Positions 21,285 to 34,466 of a stretch of 64,000 bases of DNA are shown here, in pieces. The notes below the pieces were generated by a model that ran no database searches, was not told the origin of the DNA, and worked only from the letters and a program-made list of their open reading frames with translations. Both the position numbers and the translations under genes were made by a program. Location: NCBI GenBank assembly GCA_000149265.1, contig CH003211.1, forward strand, positions 953,369-1,017,368, written 5' to 3'. Every line of letters begins with the position of its first letter. The stretch's first letter is position 1. Origin of the DNA: Ciona savignyi. Lineage: Eukaryota; Chordata; Ascidiacea; Phlebobranchia; Cionidae.

Positions 21285-21658
21285 TATTTCACATGGAACA
21301 TTGGTGTGATAAAAATTAATTAATTAAATTTTTGCAGTTATGTTTATAATACTTACTATTATGGACTTTTCCACACATTTACAATTGCCTAATTAGGGTA
21401 AAAAACACGGTTGACGATAAAGAAGATATAGTGAAACTATAAAATATTGCATAGCAGTATAAATGGAAGTATTACTACAATTGCTGAATTACAGTATTGA
21501 TGCTAAGCTTATGTTTACAATATACATGGATAGACTTATTGCGCTGTTTCGCGATGCACACCGAACTAGGGGGAAAGGGTACGTCCATAGTTGGGTAGGG
21601 GGAAACTAGCTTGTCCATAGTTGGGTTCCAAGGAGTATTAACAATGAGTGATGATTTT

Positions 21659-23556
21659 CTAATCATTGACAACGATTTGCTCTGGTTTAGGTTTGGGTGG
21701 AAATAGGAATAGATTTAGCAATGATCCAACCAGCATAAACAGACCAGATATTAAGAAAGTCCATCTCACGTCTCCCGTATTGTCTACAGCAACACCTAAA
21801 TAGTGATAAGCGTTTGTAAAAACACTAAGTTGAAATAGCGTGAAACCAACTAAAAATTAACTGACGGGCCCTTTATAAAGCCTGTATTTTACAAAATATT
21901 TGAATATGTTTTCACGTACATTTTTTCTAACAGTGACTGGTTTTCAGCAACAAGAATTTAGAAAAAAACTTAGATAATTATCAAACAAACGCCACTGGTT
22001 AAAAAGCTTACCGATCAAAGGTACAGCACCAGAGCCGACGACACTCGAGACGAATCCAACGATACCGATGCCCCACTGAAGGTCTCTTTCGCCGACGATT
22101 CCAGCCACCACAGGCACGTAGTAGGTATTGGCCACGCTGGAAAAGAAGCTCAATATGCAGCAGTCCACAGCGAGCGCGGCGTAGCCTTGAATGAACCACG
22201 CAACTCCGATCGCAATTGAGGAAATGAATTCGGTGATAACGATAATCCAAACGACATTTATTCGTTTCATGTCCCCCAACACACCGAAGAGAACGCGCGC
22301 TACCATTGTAATAAGACTGTACATTGACAGTAGTAGTGTCGACTGAATTTTCCCGCTCTGAATAAATTCATTTGAAAATGATATGACGAATGACAGGTAT
22401 CCGCGGAGGCCCGAGTAAACCAGTACCAAGACTAAACAAACCACCCAAGTTTTTATTTTTCCTAAAACTCGACGCAGCTGGGCTGGTGTTGAGTTGCTCG
22501 AAGTTTCCAGCACCTGTCTTTCATCGTTTTTTAAGTGAATAGGTCGAATTAATGCGGACGCCACAACACAATTTAGTGACAACCCTCCTAATAGCAACAT
22601 GGCTCCCCGCCAGCCGTAGAAATCAACCAATATTTGGAATAGAGGTGCCAATGCTAGGGTTCCCACTCCAGAGCCAATTTGAGAGAGACCAAGTGCCAGC
22701 ATTCTTCGCTTGACGAAATATCTTGGGATAACGGTAAACGAGAGAACAGAGAGGTTTCCAGTTGCAAATCCTGGCGAACAAAAATTACCGGGTCTTATTG
22801 CTAAAATTGAATAAGTATGTATACTCATATATATATATATATATTTAATGTCTATGTAAATTACAATTTAGGCGTTAGCAATCGGCGTTTAAAACAAAAA
22901 AAAAGTTGTAGCAACATAGTTTACCTAGTACGAACCCGGCAAATATTTGTACTTTTTTTAGCATCAACCACACAACAGCACAGCGGGTAAAATAATGCAA
23001 TAAAATAAACCAGCACTTACCTGGTACAAATCCTGCGAATATATAGATAAATATAGGAGAGCCACCAAGAGAAGCGAAGCATATACACAATGCACTAAAC
23101 AACGACAGTGCAAATGCTGTGTTTCGATCACCAAACTTAACGGTGAGCAGTGGTAACGTAAGATCTACACAAATAATATGAAGAAATTGTAAGTTGGAAT
23201 ATTCGTTTACGGCCATCCATTAAAATAGTGGCTTCCTATAGTAGGCTGCTAAATTACAGATACAATTGTATTAAAATTGCTTTGACAATCACGCAATTTC
23301 AAACAAACCAATGCAAATATATTGTTAGGGGATTGTTAAACTCACATCCGCACGATTTCCCGAACTCGAAAGCGCCAGTGAGCCACGTAGCCTGCCCAAA
23401 AGAGACATCGAATTCGTCAACTATCGAATCGTAGAAGACGGGGTATGCAACGGACGGTCCGTAGGTCAGGGCACACCAGATAAACACGGCAAGCACTATA
23501 AACCAACCCCACCCTCCATCCGGCGGGTCAACCGCTTCTTGTTTGTTTACAGCCAT
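21659..23556 (-). CDS. SLC16-type monocarboxylate transporter-like protein
   Basis: Four exons on the minus strand, 23346-23556, 23021-23164, 22012-22770 and 21659-21795, join in phase to 416 residues. The N terminus carries the SLC16 signature PPDGGWGWFIVLAVF leading into TM1. TM4-6 residues include RYFVKRRMLALGLSQIGSGV and GWRGAMLLLGGLSLNCVVAS, followed by a large cytoplasmic loop of about 30 residues and a second half of six membrane segments (FGVLGDMKR is the usual TM8-9 loop). Major facilitator fold, plasma membrane. The substrate cannot be inferred: the family includes lactate/pyruvate, amino-acid and orphan carriers. The ATG at 23556 is the first and matches family starts. Confidence 0.88.
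22826..22844. repeat. (TA)n microsatellite
   Basis: Short TA run in an intron of the SLC16-like gene. Confidence 0.9.
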
Positions 23557-26500
23557 AGTGTGCTAGACTTTCGAATGTATTCCACCTACAAACACGAAAT
23601 GGTCGTTTTTACAAATGTTTTCCCTGTATCGGCAATGCAAAAACTAAACAAACACCCGTTACAGGTTCCTTGTGGAAAATTGACTCATTTTGATTTTCGT
23701 TTTTCTTTTGCTTTTTGTTATATTTTTTGTATTTCCTAACCGCTAAACCTTTAAGGGATGTTAAAATGTGTATAGGGCGGACAGTATCAATTTTAAAGTA
23801 AATTACACAAGGGGAATTAGGATAGATTTTTATTTCGTGGATGGAAAAAATGGGCAAATTTCACACGGGAAATCCCCAGATTACCTTGCGGCCGCCGTCT
23901 GGTTATCGAAGCTATAGTAGTGACCTTTATGCGAAATATACACCATTTCAGTTTTAGTCAAACCCAATAATTTGACAGGGTACTACATACCCGCATAAGA
24001 ACACACCCGACTAAATAGCGACAGGTTTTGACCAATTCCTTCAGGCGAACAAACTTGCCAATCTCTTCGGCAACCTAGAGGAAGGTCCAATATTAGCAAA
24101 AATACTGAGCGGTAATACTTTTGGGAAATTCTTGACAAATTAGAAGAAGGAACATATTAGATTATGCCTTTAAAAAAGGGAAAAATAATAGAGATCCTTT
24201 GCTAGTTTGTCTGCTGTGTCCTTCGGAAAAGTAGATCACCAAAACCCACTGGATACCCATATTTTTAACATCGAGATTTCCGCAAAATGTTTTCCCCGCA
24301 TTTATGACTTATCATATACGCTTTTTAATGCAAAATTCATTGTCCGTGTCTTTATTAAAATAACACAAAATTTACCGGCAATTATAGCTGGCTACGTCTC
24401 CCCTCGACACTTTTCGTTGTTTGTCTTTCTTTGCTGGTCTCTGTGTACTTTTAGTTGTTTTTCTGCACATAGAGCTTACATATAAGCATTTTTCATTTAC
24501 TTGTAGCTTATTATATTTATGTGTTGGTGTCATCAAACGTAGCCAAAGTAACTTAAGTAATAAAACGCTTATAATGGCCGCTTCAACCTGCTTAGAAAAT
24601 GCTGAATTGCAACAAGTGCTGTTCAAGCATATGGTACACTTTAGCGCTCATAAACAAAAGTTTCACACACTTCCCTAGTTGCCCAAGCGCCTAAGTGAGT
24701 GCTGAGTAGTTTCGCTTTATTATGACTGAGCACTTGCATTTCTTATTAACCTAACAATATTTGTTTTATATAAAGGTTTTCTTTCTGAAATACTAGTGAC
24801 CACCCATTTATACAAAGCTTAGCTTCTTAAGCGTCCAACTTTAACCACGTCTAGACTCTAGATTGAAATGGAGAGAGTATAGAAAAAGGCGCTGAAAAAA
24901 GTTATCATGAAATGGAGAGCGAGAATTGAAAAGTTTCGCATGAACAAGTGAGCTAAGGTAATGTTGGTGCTTTCACTGCTTTGCTTGTACTGCCATTCAA
25001 AGACAGGTAGGTTGGTGTTTGTCGTTTCTTTATTTGACGTGCAACAGTATTTACTTAAACTAAACAAATAATTCTTAGAAAAAGTTTGGTGTTGTTTACT
25101 CTTCTTATTCTTGGAAACAATTGTTTGACTTTCCTGGAAAATTAAGTAATCGTATATGTCTTAGTTCATTTTTTTTATTATTTTAATTTTGGGACAAACT
25201 GATACCTTATTCATATCACAGATGGTATATACCATATACATGCAAAGCAAAAATCATTCTTTTCTGCAAGCAGAAACTCATGGTTCCGTAAGTTAACCAT
25301 CTACACTTAGCCACCGTGTTCCGCAGAAGCAGATAATTGCTTTAAGATAAAATTACTAGGGATAGGTTAAAATTATGATTACGTCTGATTTTGGTTAAGG
25401 ATCCGGCTTCTTCGAATAATCCAACCAGCTGGACAATGTCCGACACACAATTAAACAACTGGAGACAAAATTAAATAGCAATATGAACCATTTAAAAACC
25501 GTGTTTACTCTGTGTAACCATAGAATACTAACTTAGTATACTATGGTGTAACAAATGTACTTTATACAAATAGCAATTTTTAACAAATGTACCCAAAATA
25601 CAGTAGTATAAAAAATTCACCTCAACGGAACAGGTATTTATTTTATGTTAATATGGGGCGTTAAGGCAGAATTATCACTGGTTTAAGTGGGGGTTAAACT
25701 TTTTAACGGTTGCATTTCTTGCGATTAGTCGGAAAACGGGTAACGATTATTACGGCCCGGCCACGTTTGAATCTTCTTGAAATTTTCTATTCAATTGTGA
25801 TATATTTATACATCGATCTATTTGAGGCATGAAAGTAGTAAGCAGTTTGCGCATTATAATTTTTATTTTTAATATTTTAAAGACTGTTTTATTTAAACCT
25901 AATATTCATTTTTCCAGGTACATATATACCGCACAGCGAAGAATATCGGCACAGAGACTAAAAAACGTATTTTTTCTATCGGGAATCCCCTATGGGTGAT
26001 TTTCCCTAAATTTTCTTCATCAAATACGTATTACTTCCATAAAATATGGGGCGTCAAATCAGGCTAAGCACTGGGTTGAGTACAGTTTTTAGTTTCTGGG
26101 CATTTTCCGGTAAAGAATTAAATACGAGATAATTAGATGACACAATTAAACTATACATAGCCTACTTGTTAATGATGATAGGCCTACTGATGTACAGTTC
26201 TATTCTTTTAATGCTATTTGCAGTATCTTTTGAATCTGTTTTGCTGGTATATGTCTCTGTTTATTTTTCCACTAAAGGTGTAACCAGTAAGGTTTCTTAT
26301 GTTCTCTTTTCTATAATGATAAACCGTAGGAACAGTACGCTGCCCAACCAACGAAGGAATATTTTCGGTAAACGTCAACTTGTTTTATTCTTTTGCTAAC
26401 CATTCCGATTCGTTGATACTATAACGGTATAACCAATAACAAAAACACTTGTCAAAGTCAATACGCAATGAGGAAACAATTATAAACAGGATGTCGTTGC

Positions 26501-26628
26501 AAAAGCATGAGTCGTTCTTCATAAACAAACATTTCTCTATGTATAATAACGCAAACACAATGTTTTTTTGCCACGAACTCATTCTCATGGAATCTTGCAG
26601 AGCCTGAAACTCCAAGACCGACCAAGTA

Positions 26629-26838
26629 GCTTGGTGGTAATTCGTTGTCTTATAGTCGAATGGCTGCTAAATGGCCGACTGTGTCTTTGGTTAAGGCACC
26701 TAACGGACACTGTATAAACCCATTGTACTTAATGGGTTCTAAAAAAATTAAAATGTCTTAGTCATATTTATTTTGTCCGACGGGTTAGTCTGGTGGTTTA
26801 GAGCGACGCCTTTCAACCGAAAGGTTGCAGGCTCAAAA
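26629..26838 (+). repeat. Diverged SINE pieces, including an extra tRNA-like head
   Basis: 26629-26760 is a diverged SINE. 26775-26838 is an isolated head (GTTAGTCTGGTGGTTTAGAG, GAAAGGTTGCAGGCTCAAAA), directly before a second, complete head and body. Confidence 0.7.
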
Positions 26839-26867
26839 CCAAAAAATGGAAGCTGATGGAAAATTCC

Positions 26868-27155
26868 AAACGGTTAGTCTGGTGGTTAAGTGCGACTCCT
26901 TTCAATCGAAAGGTTTTAGTTTCGCAACTGGTCGCTAGCTAGTCGGTTGTGTCCTTAGGCGAGGCACTTACGGACATTGCCTGAACCGAGCGGATTAATG
27001 GGTACTACCAAATTAAAGAAACGTCTATATCATACACAACACACTGCAATAGCTTTGGTAACCCGACGTTGGGCGCGAGGTAGTTTGACGATTGCCCGTG
27101 TGTTAACCCCCTTGGTTTTCCCATCCACGGGGATAAACATGAATATACTATCCTT
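26868..27155 (+). repeat. SINE
   Basis: Head ACGGTTAGTCTGGTGGTTAA, body, and CACGGGGATAAACATGAATA with a minimal tail. Confidence 0.85.
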
Positions 27156-27494
27156 GTTTAGGATACTATTGTAGAACGTAGCAGACATAGCCATGTGTTC
27201 GTTTGTGCGAAACATACTTTAACCCCTAATCACGGTGTAGTAGGTAACATTTTTATTGTACAAATATAAATGTTTATTTTCTTTTAGGAATTTATTTATT
27301 TCCATTATTTAACTAGGGAATAAATTAATAATTAGCACTATTAAGAAATTTTTGCAGTAAAATGAATAACAGAAAATTAAATAGATTTCCAAATTCCACT
27401 TGCACGACTTTGGTTAAAGTATTAAACAACATTTTACACATTTGGCTAAGAAACATTGTTTTATCTGGTAAAATTCGGACCATTTAACTTCGGT

Positions 27495-30400
27495 ATGGCT
27501 GGATTTTCCGATGATATATTCGACGTTTTTAACGAGGAAAATGATGAAAAAGAAAAACCAATAAAAAAGTAAGTGCGTATAACACTTAAGCATGTACTTC
27601 TGTGGCTTGATTAAACGCATTTGGATTTTATAGTATCATTTAATTTAAAGCTTCCGATCAAGGAAGCAAGAGACTAGAATTACCTTAACCTTTCTTAATA
27701 ATGCAAACCATATGCGGTATTCCCTACTATCTATGACGAACATTTTTATTCCATAGAGGACAGGTGCTTAAAATGTTTTTACTATAAATCTAATGGTCAA
27801 CGCTAAAGGGAGAGAAAGCGAAAAGGAGGGAAACTGCTCACCAAAACTATGGAAAATAATTTTAACCCTTCCCTAAACACTAAACTCTAAACCATGTTTA
27901 AAACTAACTCTAATGCCCTAATATTCATTTTAGTGTGCAGTTTTCCTCCTTTTAGTTTTCCCAGCAGAAAATGCAAAGTATGTCACTTATTGCTAAGATA
28001 TATAGTGTGAGCGCAACACATACTAAAGTGTGCAATATGCAAATGTCCAAGAGTGCACATTCTAAGTGTGTGTATATTCAAGAACTGCATGTATACAATT
28101 TTCGTTGTGTAATCGGTGTTCCCTACGACATGATTAATTGTATAGAATTTTTGGAATGGTAAAATATTGTTTGCCTGTGGTAACAGACGAATTATATCTA
28201 CTTTATTATGTCGGAAAATTGTATTTCTTGATTCCCCTATATTTAGACCTATTATCCATGATAGCTACATAGTTTCTGCATTGTACTACTATTAACCAAA
28301 TATATTGAAACTCAGTGGTTAAATGAATTCAACGATTTGTGGATAAGAGGTAACCTGATTATTACCTCTTTTACAAGTTTTGAGTAGTTTATCTTTGGTG
28401 CACCTTTCCTATAAAGTGTGGGATGATCAATCTAGGTTTATTAGTTTGTATATGTTTAGTAGCTAACCAAAACTCTTACATAAGGGCTATCAGCAAAAGA
28501 CCAAAGCAATCTGATGAGACAGAAAATTTGCCGGAAAAGAAGAAAAAATACGATGAGAACAAAATAACTTCAGACGATGTTGAAACCTTAAGTGAACTAC
28601 CACCACCTGCTAAAGATGACACAGAAGACTTTTCGAGGTAAATTATATTTGCTCTTAAAATTAATTTTTTAAAGTTTTTTTTACCTATATTTAACTTCTG
28701 TGTGTCGTAAGCATTCAACCCCTATTTGATTAAACCACCTCTCTACAGTTTAATAGAAGCTTTACCAAAAATTGAGACCAAATCAATGGATTCAATCATC
28801 TCCGGCTGCACACATGAAGTAGCTTTTCAAACTGGTGCAGACATCCCAAGATTGCTTCCGAAAGCTGCCCAACCAGCGAAGGAATACAAGTTCATTCTGG
28901 ATCCCTTCCAACAGGAAGCCTTGTTGTGTCTAGATAACAATCAGTCTGTCCTTGTATCAGCCCATACATCAGCTGGAAAAACAGTAGTGGCAGAGTAAGT
29001 GGGGTATCATTCTTTTTCATGCAATGTAAAAACAAATTATTTAACCCTGAATTTTGTTACTGTTAAGTTAATGTCAATGCTGCTACCTTGTGCTAGTGGG
29101 TTATATCCTTTGGCAAGGCATTTGGCAGAAAAAATAGGATGAACAATGAATAAATAGTAACCTAACATATACAAAACATAAGAGTAATTATGTTAACTTG
29201 ATTGTGCTCTTTAGATGATTATACGATTTACCTGTGTGAAAACACCCATTTTACTTTTTCACCAAAGTTAAACCTACGCATGGTTTATGGTACCAAAGAA
29301 AATTCAAAATGCTTGTTCCACAGATATGCAATAGCAATGAGTCTTCGCGACAAACAGCGTGTGATCTACACAACGCCAATCAAAGCGCTCAGTAACCAAA
29401 AGTATAGGGACCTCTATGAGGAGTTTTCCGATGTGGGATTAATGACGGGTGACGTTACGATAAACCCGACTGCTTCATGTCTAGTTATGACAACAGAGGT
29501 TTGATTTTTATTATTTTGAATAATGTTAGGTGACCATAACCTGCTCTGAAGTTTATAAGACATTTTGTTTTATAAGGGGTGATATTGTTTATGGTACTTT
29601 AGTTCATAACAACTTGTTAATGTGCACACACATAAATTGCTGAGATTATTAGTTATTACACTTGAGTTGGTTCTTATGAATCAAATTACTAAAAGTATTA
29701 TCTACTAAGGAAATATATTAAAAAAATTTCCCCATTTTTTAAAGATCTTGCGTAGTATGTTGTACCGGGGTTCAGAAGTGATGCGTGAGGTCGCATGGGT
29801 CATCTTTGATGAGATCCATTACATGAGGAACAAAGAGCGCGGGGTGGTGTGGGAGGAAACGATCATCCTGCTCCCTGACAATGTCCGCTACGTCTTCCTC
29901 TCCGCCACCATCCCCAACGCTCGGCAATTTGCATCCTGGATCTGCCATCTGCACAAGCAGCCGTGCCACGTGGTGTACACTGACTACCGACCCGTGCCAC
30001 TGCAACATTACATCTTCCCTGCTGGTGGAGACGGCCTTCATTTGGTGGTGGATGATAATGTGAGTGGATCTTATTATTCATGATAAGAAAAACTGCTGAA
30101 CAATATAAAAACAACTTACCGTAATCTTATGGAATTAAGCATTGTTGTTATTGTAACATGTCGTTAAAAATACATATTTATTTAGTATTGTTATAGTATA
30201 AAACTTAAACAAAAAAAAAGTAAACAAAAAAAATTAAATAAATGTGTTTATTAAAAAATTATTTTTTCCATCAGGGTGATTTCCGTGAAGATAATTTTAA
30301 CACAGCGATGGCAGTGCTCCGGGATTCAGGAGATAATGCGAAAAGTGATTTCAACCGACGGGGCAAACAAGGGGGTCAACGTGTAAGTTTCTTTATGGTT

Positions 30401-33400
30401 TTGCCTTGTTACTTGAATTCAGAGAACATAGTAAATGTGAAAATAAAAATCATTGTAATTAAATACAACACTGATAATGCCAGTTGTGATTAATTAGATA
30501 TCTTAAATAAAACAAATTTGACTCACAGTTCATAGGTATTAGTTATTGGATGTCATAGATATTTAACTTCGTTCTGTGGGTGGCTGATATCATATATGTA
30601 CACAGTCGGGTTATGGTAACTTACCATGGATGTTCATTCTTTATTGGGTAATTTTATATCAGTACCAGTTGAGCAGCTGGAAGTAAACTAAATATCCACT
30701 ATTTATTGGTTCTGTCATATTACTTAGCATTTTTAAAGATTATACTTAAATATATCTCCATTAATAAATAAAGACAATCTTTCACTTTTATTATGGTCAT
30801 TACTTGGTTACATTTGCCTATCCATGGTTACCCACATGTGGCAATAAAATTTATTACCCATTATCCACTAACATCTGCAGGGCAAAAGTGGCTGTGTGCA
30901 AATCATTGAACTTGTCATGGAGCGAAAGTTTCTCCCAGCGATTGTCTTCTCGTTCAGCAAGAAGGAATGTGAATTCTACGCAAATCAAGTCCTAAAACTC
31001 AAGTTTAACTCAGGTGAAAATACTGATTGTCCTTGATGTTTGAAATCACAAAATATTTAAAGACAACTTAGCACATTAATAAGCTGTACAAAAGAGGGAC
31101 ACTTGAATAAAATATAGAAGGCGTCCTCCATGCAACTAATATGAATAAGGGTGTTTACATGGACAGGGATTAAACCGCCCTTTTGCAATTTCCCTCGCGA
31201 GTCTTGGCTTAATGCCAGGCTATTTTTACACTGCAGACCACCTCTTTATTATGACATCACAAACCAAATTATTCCAGAGGCTGAGCGGAAATTGGTGCAG
31301 GAAGTATTCGACAACGCAATGGATTCTCTCTCAGAGGAAGACCGACGGCTACCTCAGGTGGAAGCATGTCTGCCGTTCGTTTTGAACGGAATCGGAATTC
31401 ACCACGGAGGTCTACTGCCCATTATCAAGGAAACAATTGAAATTCTTTTCTCCGAAGGGTTGATCAAGGTAATTTTCATGTTAAATTCTCTACAGAAGGA
31501 TCCAAAGATTTAAAAGTCTACCGGGGTCTAAATTAGTGAAGCAGGAAATATAAATCTTCATGGATAAGAAGTTGTTATCCAATGGTTTAAAAATCTTTCC
31601 CAGTTGTATTTAACTTGCTGTACTACGTTAATACATAAGATTGACATTTTGGAATGGATGCTCATGACTAAAACTCTGGGTTCAAGCAAAATCTGCCACT
31701 TGACTTGCTCTAGGACAAATCCAACAAGGTGGTGATAGTTTCGTTCCACCACCTTTCAGCATATGATATAATGGCCTCCAATATCTATCTGCTGGTTAAC
31801 TACTACAATCAAGCAATCTAAATGATCTGACAAACTTTGCTGTTCCTAGATCTCATGTCAATAAGAATCTCAGAAGCATTTCTTGCATATGTACCGTTTG
31901 TAATACTTCACCTGGTCCCAAATGTAATTAAACAACTCTTTATATTTTTAGGTGTTATTTGCAACGGAGACCTTTTCGATGGGTGTGAACATGCCTGCAC
32001 ATACCGTCATATTCACCAGCATTCGTAAATTTGATGGCAAAGATTTTAGATGGGTGGATATTGAAAATGAATTAATAACCTTCCATTTATATCTTGCAGT
32101 GTAAAATGATCTGTAATAAATGAGATACCTCCAATTCTGGGATGATACCATCCTAGAATTGATAAATATTATTACCATTAACGAAATATAGGAAAACCCT
32201 GTTTTACTTTGTGACTTGTTTGATGATTAATATACGTTCTCGAAGCCTTAAAATAGATATGATTTGATATTGTATCAATACTTTGCTGCACAAAATTATG
32301 ATATTGAGATAAATTTCTACATAATCCTCCTACATGTATCCCTTCAGATTACAGGAGGGGAGTATATACAGATGAGTGGAAGAGCAGGGAGGAGAGGAAT
32401 GGATGAGAACGGCCTTGTCATCATGATGGTCGATGAAAAGTTATCCCCGAATGTTGGCAAAGCTCTTGTTAAGGTAGCAATTTTTGGATCTTTTAGCAAT
32501 TTTTAGTCTTACAAGTTTTCATTTCTTGTGTGTTGTTAAAAAAATTCTTTACATTTATAAAAAGCAGTGGAGTAACGGGCCTCTAAGACCTAGATTCCTG
32601 GTCCCAGGGGAACCGTGGACCCACCCATACTATTGTATGAATTGCTGTAAATTTTATTATTTAAACCATGTGCACCCCCTGATAAAAGTTTAAATTCTCT
32701 AGCTTGTTAACAATTTAAGTTAGAACACAATTTACCCTACTAGCAAAACCCCTAGTTCACTCATATTCACCCCAGGGATCACCGGACCCCCTTGACTCAG
32801 CGTTCAGACTAACATACAACATGGTGCTTAACCTACTGCGGGTGGAAGAGATTAACCCAGAGTATATGCTCGAGAAATCCTTCTACCAGTTTCAACATTA
32901 CACTGCCATACCGGAGATGCTTGCAAGTAAGTTGCGTTTAGATTAAACAGTAGTATCATAAAAACGCTCTGATGTACAAGAGTTTTTTATAATAGCTATG
33001 GTGTTGTTTTTATCATTAAATTATGGTATGTAACATTAACAACTGATCAACTTAATTGTATAGAAAGTTATTCATCACCGTCTTCAGCTGCAACTAAAAT
33101 GACAATTTATTAGTAAAATCATAAAATGGTAGATGTCACGAAATTGGAGAAAGATTACTGTGGGATGAAGATAAAGGAAGAAGAAGAATCAATGACTTAT
33201 TACCGCATCCGGCAGCAACTCAATAAGCTTGCTACTCAACTCGAGGACTTTGTACATCTTCCCAAGTTCTGCTTGCCTTTCCTGCAACCTGGCAGGCTAG
33301 TAAAGGTTTGTCTGCCATATATATGGTGATGGTAGAGAGAATGGGGATAGTATTTTTCTCTCATGTGAGGTTTTGAGTTGTTATATTCAAGGGGTGAAGT

Positions 33401-34435
33401 AGGCGAAGCTGTATACACAGTGTAGTAGCATTGGGGCAATAATTACATATGTGTGATTACTGTGATTAATTATTTTGCACATCTGAGTCTGAAAATTGTG
33501 TACTTAACAATGTTGTGCTCAATTTACTGCAAGTGGATATAGTTACTAAGGGTGTAGTAGTCTATTTGACAGTATACATTACCAGTTTTTTTACTAGGTG
33601 CGAAATGGAGAGCACGACTTTGGATGGGGCGTGGTGGTCAACTTTCAGAAGAAACAACCCAAACCAAGTGGCCCCATGCGCACCGACGAGGAACCAGAGC
33701 CGCAATATGTGGTGGATGTATTGCTTAACTGTGACAAGGAGGGATTAAATTCAATCGCCGTCAGGTTGCCACGACCTGCCAAAGATGCCACGCGAAGCGA
33801 AATGGCGGTTGTGCCAATCATGCTACCACTAATCAAAGCACTAAGCTCTGTCAGGCTGTTCCTTCCTAAAGATTTAAGGCCACTTGACAACAGACAGTCC
33901 TTGCTGCGTGCGTTGGAGGTAAGATTTGCATATTTTCTAGTTATTTAAGTGTGTAAAGAGTAAAATACTGTTGTAAAAAGTAAAATACTGTTCCCATTGT
34001 TTAAATAGCTCGTCTTTTATTAAACTATTAAACATAACTAAATTTTGCTTTAAAATATTTTTCCTTTATACCTTAAATTTTTTATATTTACCAGGAGGTT
34101 AACAAGAGGTTTCCGGATGGAATCCCCATTCTGGACCCCATTGAAGATATGGTCATCAAGGACGAGCGTTTAAAGTCCATCGTCCGGAAGACCGAGGCAT
34201 TTGAGAGAAGGATGTACAAACACTCCTTGCATTCCAGGTCCGACATGGCCCAGATATATCAACAATGCGAGAAAAAGGCAAAAGTAAGTGATGTAAAAAT
34301 GTCGATAAAATGCAAGAGCAGGGAAGCGTCCCAAATAGGAAGAATTAAAGTCTTCTAACATACTTTCTTATGGTCTACTTACCAGCTCCACTATTGCAAG
34401 GTGTTCTAAATAGATTAATGATTATAAAAACAATG

Positions 34436-34466
<31 letters not shown>

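Larger units (their letters stand above)
23557..27494. other. Intergenic region between two divergent genes
   Basis: About 3.9 kb between the SLC16-like and MTR4 start codons, presumably with both promoters. I see diverged SINE traces (about 24180-24260) and the SINE cluster at 26629-27155, but no exon I can support. Confidence 0.6.

Noticed and set aside
29772-30114. Minus- and plus-strand frames over the MTR4 DEIH-box exon
   Set aside because: Shadows of a strongly conserved, relatively GC-rich exon.
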